DNA of 7,198 bases. Origin: an uncultured Eubacteriales bacterium. GTDB lineage: Bacteria; Bacillota; Clostridia; Oscillospirales; CAG-272. The position numbers and the translations under genes were made by a program. Position 1 is the first letter of the stretch. Each line of letters begins with the position of its first letter. The stretch is from NCBI GenBank assembly GCA_934500855.1, contig CAKSUH010000080.1, positions 1 through 7,198 on the forward strand. The letters are read 5' to 3'. The notes under the pieces are model-generated. The model was not told where the DNA came from. It made no database searches and saw only the letters and a list, made by a program, of their open reading frames with translations. This document shows, one piece after another, positions 1 to 5,959 of the stretch.

Positions 1-763
1 AATCAAAGCCGACTCCGCGGACGCGTCCGGAGCAGGCAAACTCGCGGATGGCATTTCCGACGCCGAGCGTCATCCATTCGTTGAACCCGACCAATACATT
101 GATTTCGGGATGGGAGGAAAGCAATTGTTTTGCGCACGCGGTGGCGCTTGCTTCGTTGCTGTCGGCGGTGACCGTTGCAACAATTTCCGCATTCGCAATC
201 CCGGCAATGTGGTTGCGGAACCCTTCTTCGCGCCGCCGTCCGTTGGCGGTATCGCTCATGTAATTGACAAGACCGATGCGGATTTTTGCGCCGTCCGCAG
301 GCGTGAAGTCCACCGCTGCCCGTGCCGCCGCAACGCCCGCCTCGTAGTTGTCGGTTCCGATAAAGCGGCTGATCAGCGTGCTGTTGACATTGCTGTCGAT
401 GGCAATCACTTTTGTGCCGTTGCGCACGGCATCGTTCACTGCCGATGCGTTTTTATCGTAGTCGATGGCGGAAAGAACAATCACATCCGCGCCGCGTTTG
501 ACTGCATCCGCAATCAGGCGGTTCTGCGTTTCGTAGTCCTCCTCGTTTTCGGGGCCTTCAAAAGTTACCGTAACATTGTATTCGGTTGCCGCCGCTTCCA
601 CGCCGCTTCGCACGGCATGCCAGAAGTCCGAATCGACCGCTTTCACGATGACCGCGATTTGCGGCGGTGCGTTTCCGGTTCCGCGACAGGCGGTGAAGGG
701 CAGAACGAGCAGAAGCAGAGTGAGCGCGAGCAGGAATGCGGTTTGTTTCCGGTGTTGTTTCAT
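1..763 (-). CDS. Sugar-binding lipoprotein, periplasmic-binding-protein type 1 (RbsB/MglB-like), C-terminus cut off
   Basis: The gene starts at ATG 763 and runs off the left edge; 254 residues are visible of a family that is usually 310-350 long. The N-terminus is a lipoprotein signal: a KQHRKQ basic stretch, a leucine-rich core at about residues 10-22, and FTAC with Cys26 as the likely lipidated residue. The rest follows the ribose/galactose-binding fold: IAVIVKAVDSDFWHAV at 36-51 (aromatic Phe47 and Trp48), VIAIDS at 119-124, GRRREEGF at 175-182, VGFNEWMTLG at 225-234 and VGFD at 251-254. By eye, Asp123, an Arg within 176-178, Asn228 and Asp254 align with ligand-contacting residues of E. 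coli RbsB, so an aldose ligand is likely. The exact sugar is unknown. The ATG overlaps the kinase stop by four bases (ATGA), and its Shine-Dalgarno site (770-777) lies inside the kinase gene. This linkage favours a sensing role with the kinase, although it could also serve a transporter encoded beyond the left edge. Confidence 0.9.
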   Translation of the reverse strand, partial: MKQHRKQTAFLLALTLLLLVLPFTACRGTGNAPPQIAVIVKAVDSDFWHAVRSGVEAAATEYNVTVTFEGPENEEDYETQNRLIADAVKRGADVIVLSAIDYDKNASAVNDAVRNGTKVIAIDSNVNSTLISRFIGTDNYEAGVAAARAAVDFTPADGAKIRIGLVNYMSDTANGRRREEGFRNHIAGIANAEIVATVTADSNEASATACAKQLLSSHPEINVLVGFNEWMTLGVGNAIREFACSGRVRGVGFD

Positions 764-2508
764 GGCTGTTCCTCCTCGTCGGTGATCTTCGGGATGCGGA
801 CGGTTACAACCGTGCCGACATCCTGCTCGCTTTCCAGCGTGATGCCGAAGCGCTCGCCGAAGCGGATTTTCAGACGGTCATTGACATTCTTGACGCCGAT
901 GCCGCCGGAATCGCTCCGTGCTTTTTGCAGAATCTTCCGGCATTGCTCGGGCGTCATTCCGACGCCGTTGTCGGATACCGTGATGAGAATGTCGTTCGGA
1001 TTGTCGGTCGCTTCGCGGACCGAAATGACAATCTCGCCCTCGTCCACCATGCGGTCAATGCCGTGGTAAATGGCGTTTTCGATCAGCGGCTGAATCGTGA
1101 TTTTGTTGCACAGATAGTGTCCGAGGCTTTCGTCGACTTCAAAGCGATAGGAAAATTGATCGCGGTAACGGAAGCTCTGAATCACCAGATAGCTTCTTGC
1201 GTGTTCCAACTCATCCGAGAGCGGAATCAGTTCGTGCCCGCGGCTGATGCTGATGCGGAACAGCTTTGCAAGCGCCCGCACCATCCGCGCGGCGTCCTCG
1301 GTTTTTCCGCGCTCGCACATCCACTGAACGGAGTCCAGCGTGTTGTAAAGGAAATGCGGATTGATCTGCGCCTGAAGCGCCTTCAATTCGGTTTTGCGAA
1401 GCTCTGTTTCCTCGCGTCGGATCTGTTCCATCAGCTCCGTGACCCGCGCGGTCAGATGCACAAAACTGTCGGAAAGCGTTTGCAGCTCGGCAATGCCGGT
1501 CTGACTGCCCTCGTAACGGAATCGGTTCGCCGTGGCTTCAAAGCGCTCCATGGCGTTTGCCAATTCGCGGACCGGGCGGTTGACAAGACGGGAATAGACC
1601 AACAGCACCGCGCAAAGAATGACGGAACAGCAGCCGAGCGAGACGGCGATGCTTCGGAGAATCTGGGTCCGCCGCGCAATCGCGATTTCGTCCGTAAAGC
1701 TGACGCCCACAATGCGCCAGCGGCTGTCCGAGGCGGTGCGGACGGTATAGATCCGCCCGCGTTCGGTGTGAACACCGTCCGAAAAGGAGGCAACGCGTTC
1801 GGAATCCTCACTCCACAGATCGGAAAAGATCAGTTGCTGTTGCGGATGGTAAACCGGGACCCCGGCGCTGTTGACAAGGTAACAATAGCCGTGTCTGCCA
1901 ACGCCGACCCTGTCGATATAGCCCGCAAGTTCCGAAAAGCCGAAGTCGATCGCGATGTAGGCTCCGGTGGAAAAAACAGGCTCCTCCGTGCGCACCGCAA
2001 GCGTGACGACCCACGGGTAAACGCCCTCGAAGAGCGTCTGAACATGGGGGGCGGAAAGCGCAAAATCGGTGGCGGATTCAAACAGTTCGCGGTCAAAAGA
2101 GAGGTCGCGCAGAGGGGCTTCCTTGCGCTTGTCCCCGCTTCCGACGGTGACCGTGATTCCGCCGTCGCTGTCATAAACCGTGACGGCAAAAATCTCGCGT
2201 TCGACCGCAGTCAGTGCGGAAATCCGTGCCGAAAACTCCTCGGCGGTCTTGCATTCCCGCACCATGCCGCTGATGGCGGTCAGTTTGGCTTTCATGCTGT
2301 CCAGACTGTTTCCGACTGCCGTTGCGGTCTGCTCAACTGCCTGAACGGCGTTCACCTGCGCATCGCGGAGAACGGTTTTGCTGTAAACGCTTGTGAATAC
2401 CGCAATACATACGCCAACCGAGATCAGCAGGGCGAGCGTGACCGACAGAAGCGTGATGGTGCGCAGTCGGACCGTCGGATGGCGATGCGGTTTTGCTTCG
2501 GTTTGCAT
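760..2508 (-). CDS. Sensor histidine kinase, YesM/LytS type with extracellular Cache-like domain
   Basis: This 582-residue membrane kinase probably senses an extracellular signal and phosphorylates the response regulator encoded just upstream. In order it has: a short basic cytoplasmic N-terminus; TM1 at about 17-39; an extracellular region at about 40-283 with Cache-like features (GYCYLVNSAGVPVYHP at 207-222); TM2 at about 286-307; a HAMP-like linker at about 308-360; a His_kinase domain with QINPHFLYNTLDS, His385 being the expected phospho-acceptor; and a C-terminal ATPase with N box PLIENAIYHG (Asn478), G1 box DNGVGM (513-518) and G2 box SGGIGVKN (534-541). NPHFLYN is the hallmark of this kinase family. 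The start is ATG 2508, 12 nt after the regulator stop, with GGGAGGT about 5 nt upstream. The last codons (DEEEQP) also contain the Shine-Dalgarno site of the downstream lipoprotein gene. TM2 is unusually cysteine-rich (Cys293, Cys294, Cys299). No catalytic motif is missing. Confidence 0.95.
   Translation of the reverse strand: MQTEAKPHRHPTVRLRTITLLSVTLALLISVGVCIAVFTSVYSKTVLRDAQVNAVQAVEQTATAVGNSLDSMKAKLTAISGMVRECKTAEEFSARISALTAVEREIFAVTVYDSDGGITVTVGSGDKRKEAPLRDLSFDRELFESATDFALSAPHVQTLFEGVYPWVVTLAVRTEEPVFSTGAYIAIDFGFSELAGYIDRVGVGRHGYCYLVNSAGVPVYHPQQQLIFSDLWSEDSERVASFSDGVHTERGRIYTVRTASDSRWRIVGVSFTDEIAIARRTQILRSIAVSLGCCSVILCAVLLVYSRLVNRPVRELANAMERFEATANRFRYEGSQTGIAELQTLSDSFVHLTARVTELMEQIRREETELRKTELKALQAQINPHFLYNTLDSVQWMCERGKTEDAARMVRALAKLFRISISRGHELIPLSDELEHARSYLVIQSFRYRDQFSYRFEVDESLGHYLCNKITIQPLIENAIYHGIDRMVDEGEIVISVREATDNPNDILITVSDNGVGMTPEQCRKILQKARSDSGGIGVKNVNDRLKIRFGERFGITLESEQDVGTVVTVRIPKITDEEEQP
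770..777 (-). promoter_or_regulatory. Ribosome-binding site of the sugar-binding lipoprotein, inside the kinase gene
   Basis: The minus strand reads GAGGAGGA followed by six bases (ACAGCC) and then ATG at 763. The site is built from the Glu codons at the kinase C-terminus, and the ATG shares the bases ATGA with the kinase TGA stop. This fixes the lipoprotein start and implies that its translation is coupled to that of the kinase. Confidence 0.8.
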
Positions 2509-2520
2509 ATCGGACCTCCC

Positions 2521-4122
2521 TTACGGTTGCCCTCCGACCGTATTCTGACGGATACGGTTGGGGGATTCCCCGTAGAATTTTTTGAAACAATAGCTGAAAT
2601 AATGCTGGTCGCTGTAGCCGCAACGCTCGGTGATCTCCGCAATCTTCATATTGGAGCAGAGCAGCATATCGCGCGCCGCCTGCATCCGCCGCTCGGTCAG
2701 CAGCGTGATGAAATTCTTTTTCCGCACCTTTTTGATGAGCGCGCTGAGATAGTTCGGGCTGACCGCCAACTCGTTGCTGACCCCGACCAACGACAGACTT
2801 TCATCGGAAAAGCGTTCATCGATGATGCGGACCACGCGGTCGCACAGCACTTCGGATTCACGCTTTCGGGATTGGGTGATCAGCGCCTGCGCTCGCCCGC
2901 AGAAATCGAGGATCTCCAGTTTTGCTGCCTCCTCGGTGCTGTTTGCGGTGATGCGTGAGAAAAGCGGATTGGTGGCAAGCAGGCTGAGCGCGTCCGGACG
3001 GTCCGAGACCGAGCTGACCACGCGGCAGACCGTTGCAATCATCTGGATCACCAGCAGATTGGCGTTTTCCCGCGTGCCGGAACGGTACAGGTTTTCAATG
3101 AAATCGGAAAGCTGTTCCTCCGAGCCGACCTTGAGCAGCTGTTCCAGCATGACACCGGTCTTTTCGGCTTGGTCGATGGCAAGTTCTTCCTTCTTTTCTT
3201 CGTCGCCGATGAAGCGGATGTCGCCCGCGCCGTCCGAGGTATAGCGCCGCGCGGTAACAGCCTGAAAGTACGCGCTCGAGCATTCGGAAAAGCCGGAGAA
3301 GGCACGGCTGACGCCGATGGTGCAATGCTCGGAAAGCACACGGCGGGCGGTTTGCACGGTCTCTGTCAGCGGAAGCTCCAGAAGATTGGAAAGCGTGCCG
3401 CTTCCGTCGTCGACCACCAGCGTGACCGCACGGTGATAGGCGATGAGATTTTCGGTATGCACACCGTGGCGCGCAAACAGATTGCCGATGAATTCGGCAT
3501 GGCGGTTGTTTGCAACATAACTGCCGTTCGCGCTCTTGAATTTCGATACCAGAATGCAGAAGCGCGGCTCGGCAATATCGGGCGGAACGATTCCGAGTTC
3601 CCGTGCGCCCGCAAGCAGGTCGGCGTTGTCCTGCTTCAACTCGTTGACGCCGAGAATCAGCGGCAGGAGAAATTCGTTGACCCGCAGGCGGCTCAGCTGG
3701 GCTTCCGCATCGGGATCCTTGGTCGGAATCAGCTGTCCCAGCCGCTCGTCCATTTTCCGCCGGATGTCAAAAAGCGCCTCCGACAGCTCGTCCGAGGAGA
3801 TCGGCTTGAGCAGGTAGCTGACGATGTTGTAATTGATTGCCTCGCGCGCATACTCAAAACTCTCGTAGCCGCTGAGGATTACGATCTGCGTTGCGGGACG
3901 CACTTCCCGCACCCGCCTCGCAAGCTCCAGACCCGAGAACATCGGCATCCGGATATCGGTCAGAATCAGGTCCGGCTCAAGAGATTCAACCAGGTCCAGC
4001 GCTTCCACGCCGTTTTCCGCTTCTCCCACAACCTCAAATCCCGCGTCTGCCCACCGCACGCGCTCGATAATTGCCTGCCGCTGATCCTGTTCGTCATCCA
4101 CTACAAGGACGGTATAATGCAA
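2521..4122 (-). CDS. Response regulator with AraC-type DNA-binding domain, YesN type
   Basis: This is a 533-residue transcription factor counted from a TTG start at 4122. The receiver domain (about 1-120) has acidic residues Asp9 and Asp10 in VLVVDDE, the phospho-acceptor Asp56 in LILTDIRMP, Ser84 in ILSGYE, and Lys106 in LLKP. A long middle region (about 130-420) has no motif that I can name and is typical of YesN-like regulators. The C-terminal AraC domain (about 427-525) carries both helix-turn-helix units: the first around VSNELAVSPNYLSALIKKV, the second around IAEITERCGYSDQHYFSYCFKK with the PNRIR end motif. A longer ORF begins at ATG 4152 but has no correctly spaced ribosome-binding site and would begin almost at the predicted transcription start. 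The TTG has AAAGGAGG eight bases upstream. The gene leads the operon with the kinase and lipoprotein. The likely target is the neighbouring mgl transporter operon, which is an inference from position. Confidence 0.95.
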   Translation of the reverse strand: MHYTVLVVDDEQDQRQAIIERVRWADAGFEVVGEAENGVEALDLVESLEPDLILTDIRMPMFSGLELARRVREVRPATQIVILSGYESFEYAREAINYNIVSYLLKPISSDELSEALFDIRRKMDERLGQLIPTKDPDAEAQLSRLRVNEFLLPLILGVNELKQDNADLLAGARELGIVPPDIAEPRFCILVSKFKSANGSYVANNRHAEFIGNLFARHGVHTENLIAYHRAVTLVVDDGSGTLSNLLELPLTETVQTARRVLSEHCTIGVSRAFSGFSECSSAYFQAVTARRYTSDGAGDIRFIGDEEKKEELAIDQAEKTGVMLEQLLKVGSEEQLSDFIENLYRSGTRENANLLVIQMIATVCRVVSSVSDRPDALSLLATNPLFSRITANSTEEAAKLEILDFCGRAQALITQSRKRESEVLCDRVVRIIDERFSDESLSLVGVSNELAVSPNYLSALIKKVRKKNFITLLTERRMQAARDMLLCSNMKIAEITERCGYSDQHYFSYCFKKFYGESPNRIRQNTVGGQP

Positions 4123-4130
4123 TGTCAGTT

Positions 4131-4138
4131 CCTCCTTT
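4131..4138 (-). promoter_or_regulatory. Ribosome-binding site that sets the TTG start of the response regulator
   Basis: The minus strand reads AAAGGAGG, then eight bases, then TTG at 4122. The receiver-domain beta strand (HYTVLVVDDE) begins immediately after this codon, as is usual for receivers. The upstream in-frame ATG at 4152 would place this site inside the coding region. Confidence 0.8.
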
Positions 4139-4163
4139 GACGGATTGCTCATCTTTCATAGCT

Positions 4164-4192
4164 ATTATACCATCTTTTTCGTAAAAAAGCAA
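4164..4192 (-). promoter_or_regulatory. Sigma-A type promoter of the regulator-kinase-lipoprotein operon
   Basis: On the minus strand there is a -35 box TTGCTT (4187-4192), a 17-base AT-rich spacer, and a perfect -10 box TATAAT (4164-4169). Transcription would start near 4157, giving a leader of about 35 nt before the TTG at 4122, with the Shine-Dalgarno site inside it. The position between a terminator and the first gene of the operon supports the call. Confidence 0.75.
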
Positions 4193-4200
4193 CACCCGAA

Positions 4201-4256
4201 GGGAAAAAAAGAGGAAAAGGCTTCCGCTTGCGGGAGATGCGATAAAAGAGCGGAAG
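4201..4256 (-). terminator. Possible second, weaker terminator hairpin
   Basis: On the minus strand an 8-bp perfect stem, CTTCCGCT with AGCGGAAG (arms 4249-4256 and 4221-4228), encloses a 20-base loop. It is followed by a T-rich run that includes seven consecutive T (4201-4220). The large loop and the interrupted T-tract make it weaker than the hairpin at 4313-4381. It could be a backup terminator for the transporter operon or a chance structure. Confidence 0.35.
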
Positions 4257-4299
4257 AGGGGACCGTCGCATGAAGCGGCGCGGATTTTCCCGGTTCCGT

Positions 4300-4381
4300 A
4301 AAACGAAAAGAACCCTGCCCGACATCTGCCGATTTCATTGGAATAAGTATTATTCTCAGAATCGGTGGATGACGGGCAGGG
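4300..4381 (-). terminator. Intrinsic terminator of the mgl transporter operon, long nested hairpin
   Basis: Two arms of about 23 bases (4313-4336 and 4359-4381) pair imperfectly. The outer nine pairs are perfect (CCCTGCCCG with CGGGCAGGG), followed by CATC/GATG and CCGATT/AATCGG blocks separated by small mismatches. The apical region holds a second perfect stem, GAATAA-GTA-TTATTC (4341-4355). On the minus strand the stem is followed at once by TTCTTTTCGTTTT (4300-4312). It lies 44 bases after the stop of the small membrane protein gene, where the operon should end. Confidence 0.8.
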
Positions 4382-4424
4382 AAGTTGGGCGGGAAAGACG
4401 CGGAAGCGCGGTTTCTGCCTTCTT

Positions 4425-4814
4425 CTACTTCTCCGTCCAGCCGGCGTAAAGGGTCAGACTGCCGCTTACCGTATCTGCCTCAAGATCCCAAGGGGAGGAG
4501 CAGGCACGGTCGGTGTACCAACCGGTGAATACATAGCCTTCGCGGGTCGGAACCTGCTTTTGCGGAACTTTTTCTCCGTGCAGGACCCGCACGCTTGCAA
4601 CCTCGGTACCGCCGTTTGTCTCAAAGCTGACCGTGAATCCGTTGTGGGAGATTACGAAGAGCAACGCACCCACCAGAACGACTGCAAGTACGGCAACCAG
4701 AATGTTGGCGGTCCGCACGGACATTTTGACTTTTGCATACAGCCCGCCTTTGCGCTTGAATTGGACTGATTCTTGTTCTTTTTCCTGATTTTCGGTCTGC
4801 TTTTCGGGTTCCAC
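4425..4814 (-). CDS. Small single-pass membrane protein with one InlB-type (Listeria-Bacteroides) repeat
   Basis: I do not recognise a specific named family for the whole protein. Counting from GTG 4814 it has 129 residues: a charged, glutamate/glutamine/lysine-rich N-terminus (about 1-35); one strongly hydrophobic segment at about 36-57; and a C-terminal domain at about 61-129 with the InlB B-repeat pattern (VSFETNGGTEV, GYVFTGWYTD, LTLYAGW). Basic residues just before the membrane segment (KRKGGLYAKVK, VR) predict a cytoplasmic N-terminus and an outside repeat domain. The ORF could open at TTG 4820, but that codon sits one base from the Shine-Dalgarno site. GTG 4814 is seven bases from it and is preferred. 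The gene begins 42 nt after mglC with no terminator between them, so it should be co-transcribed with the transporter. Such repeats are usually found in large surface proteins; a single copy on a membrane anchor is unusual. Its function is unknown; an accessory or surface-tether role at the transporter is a guess. Confidence 0.85.
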   Translation of the reverse strand: MEPEKQTENQEKEQESVQFKRKGGLYAKVKMSVRTANILVAVLAVVLVGALLFVISHNGFTVSFETNGGTEVASVRVLHGEKVPQKQVPTREGYVFTGWYTDRACSSPWDLEADTVSGSLTLYAGWTEK

Positions 4815-4821
4815 GGTCAAC

Positions 4822-4829
4822 CCTCCTTT
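4822..4829 (-). promoter_or_regulatory. Ribosome-binding site setting the GTG start of the small membrane protein
   Basis: The minus strand reads AAAGGAGG, with seven bases to GTG at 4814 but only one to the TTG at 4820. The spacing favours the GTG. Confidence 0.7.
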
Positions 4830-4856
4830 CGCTCGGCTGTAATAGTGCCGGATGGT

Positions 4857-5942
4857 TTACTTCTTCGCCAGGTATTTCCGCATATCGATTGCGCAGGCGA
4901 AGAGAATGATCAGACCCTTGATGACATAAAGCATATTCTGGTCAACGGAGAGGAAGTTCAGTCCGACAAAGATAATCTGGAGCAGGAATACTCCGACCAC
5001 GATGCCGCTGATCTTACCGGTACCGCCGACAAAGGAGACGCCGCCGATAACGCAGGCTGCAATCGCGTCCGATTCGTAGTTCAGACCCGTATTCGCGGCG
5101 ATGGAGGAGATACGGGCGCCTTCGATAAAGCCCGTGATGCCGTACATCATGCCTGCGAGAACGAACACCAGAATAATGGTCCAGAACACATTTACGCCCG
5201 AAACATTCGCGGCTTCCTCATTGGAACCGACCGCAAACATATTTTTACCGAACTTGGTTTTGTTCCAGATGACCCACATCAGCGCGGTCAGGATGATTGC
5301 ATAGAGCACATAGCGGGGGACCGCAACGCCGCCGATGGTGAACAGCGTGCCGCGCACGAAGTTCGTGTAGGAGGGATCCAGACCCGAAAGCGTCTGTCCG
5401 TTGTTTCCGCCGATCATCAGGTACATCAGGATCAGACCGAACAGAATGAGCTGGGTCGAAAGGGTTACGATAAAGGGGTGGAGCTTGAATTTTGCCACGA
5501 AGAAGCCGTTGACCAATCCGATCAGCGCGCCCACGGCAAGAACGATCAGAATCACAACCGGAAGCGGCATGACTCCGAGGTTCGGGAACAGTTTGCTGGA
5601 GTAGGTCGTCATCTGCAGGAGCGACGCGGCACTGCAGGCGGTAAGTCCCACCGCACGACCTGCGGAAATATCGGTTCCCGTCAGAACGATTGCTCCGCCG
5701 ATACCGAGTGCGATCGGCAGTTTCGCGGCGGTCAGGGAAATGATGTTGACGATGGACGACATGGAAAGGAACGCCGGTACACGAATCGCAACATAGATGA
5801 TTGCGATAAAGATGATGATATACATGGCGTTGTTGAACAGCAGGTCCGTGATGGTCCTGCGCTTGTCCGCCGCAGATTGCGCGCGGAACTTTTCAAACCA
5901 CAGTGTCAGGCGGTTTTTGCGTTTGATGGTTTCGGTTGGCAT
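4857..5942 (-). CDS. mglC: Galactose/methyl-galactoside ABC transporter permease MglC
   Basis: This 361-residue integral membrane protein forms the sugar channel of the Mgl importer, working with the ATPase MglA. After a basic, soluble N-terminus (about 1-37) it is dominated by hydrophobic segments, for example at about 39-53, 75-90, 126-147, 158-178, 210-227, 253-270, 291-306, 310-330 and 338-352. Family landmarks recalled from E. coli MglC are present: GTDISAGRAVGL (89-100), WNKTKFGKNMFAVGSN (226-241) followed by EEAANVSGVNV, the probable ATPase-coupling region, DAIAACVIGGVSFVGG (292-307), and the end VIKGLIILFACAIDMRKY. Length also matches (E. coli MglC is about 336). The start is ATG 5942. 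A longer ORF reaches up to 6065, but that part overlaps the mglA coding region and reads as non-family sequence. GGAGG lies 11 bases upstream, somewhat far. The gene follows the mglA stop by 17 nt. Confidence 0.95.
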   Translation of the reverse strand: MPTETIKRKNRLTLWFEKFRAQSAADKRRTITDLLFNNAMYIIIFIAIIYVAIRVPAFLSMSSIVNIISLTAAKLPIALGIGGAIVLTGTDISAGRAVGLTACSAASLLQMTTYSSKLFPNLGVMPLPVVILIVLAVGALIGLVNGFFVAKFKLHPFIVTLSTQLILFGLILMYLMIGGNNGQTLSGLDPSYTNFVRGTLFTIGGVAVPRYVLYAIILTALMWVIWNKTKFGKNMFAVGSNEEAANVSGVNVFWTIILVFVLAGMMYGITGFIEGARISSIAANTGLNYESDAIAACVIGGVSFVGGTGKISGIVVGVFLLQIIFVGLNFLSVDQNMLYVIKGLIILFACAIDMRKYLAKK

Positions 5943-5959
5943 ATTCCGTTTTTCCTCCG

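Noticed and set aside
736..2958. A 740-codon open frame on the plus strand opposite the kinase and the regulator
   Set aside because: Its translation shows no recognisable domain and is rich in Arg, Asp and Ala, as expected for the complement of GC-rich coding DNA. The minus strand encodes clear, complete kinase and regulator motifs across the same bases, and there is no fitting promoter or ribosome site.
4123..4152. ATG at 4152 as the start of the response regulator
   Set aside because: It has no suitably spaced ribosome-binding site and is about five bases from the predicted transcription start. TTG 4122 has an ideal site.
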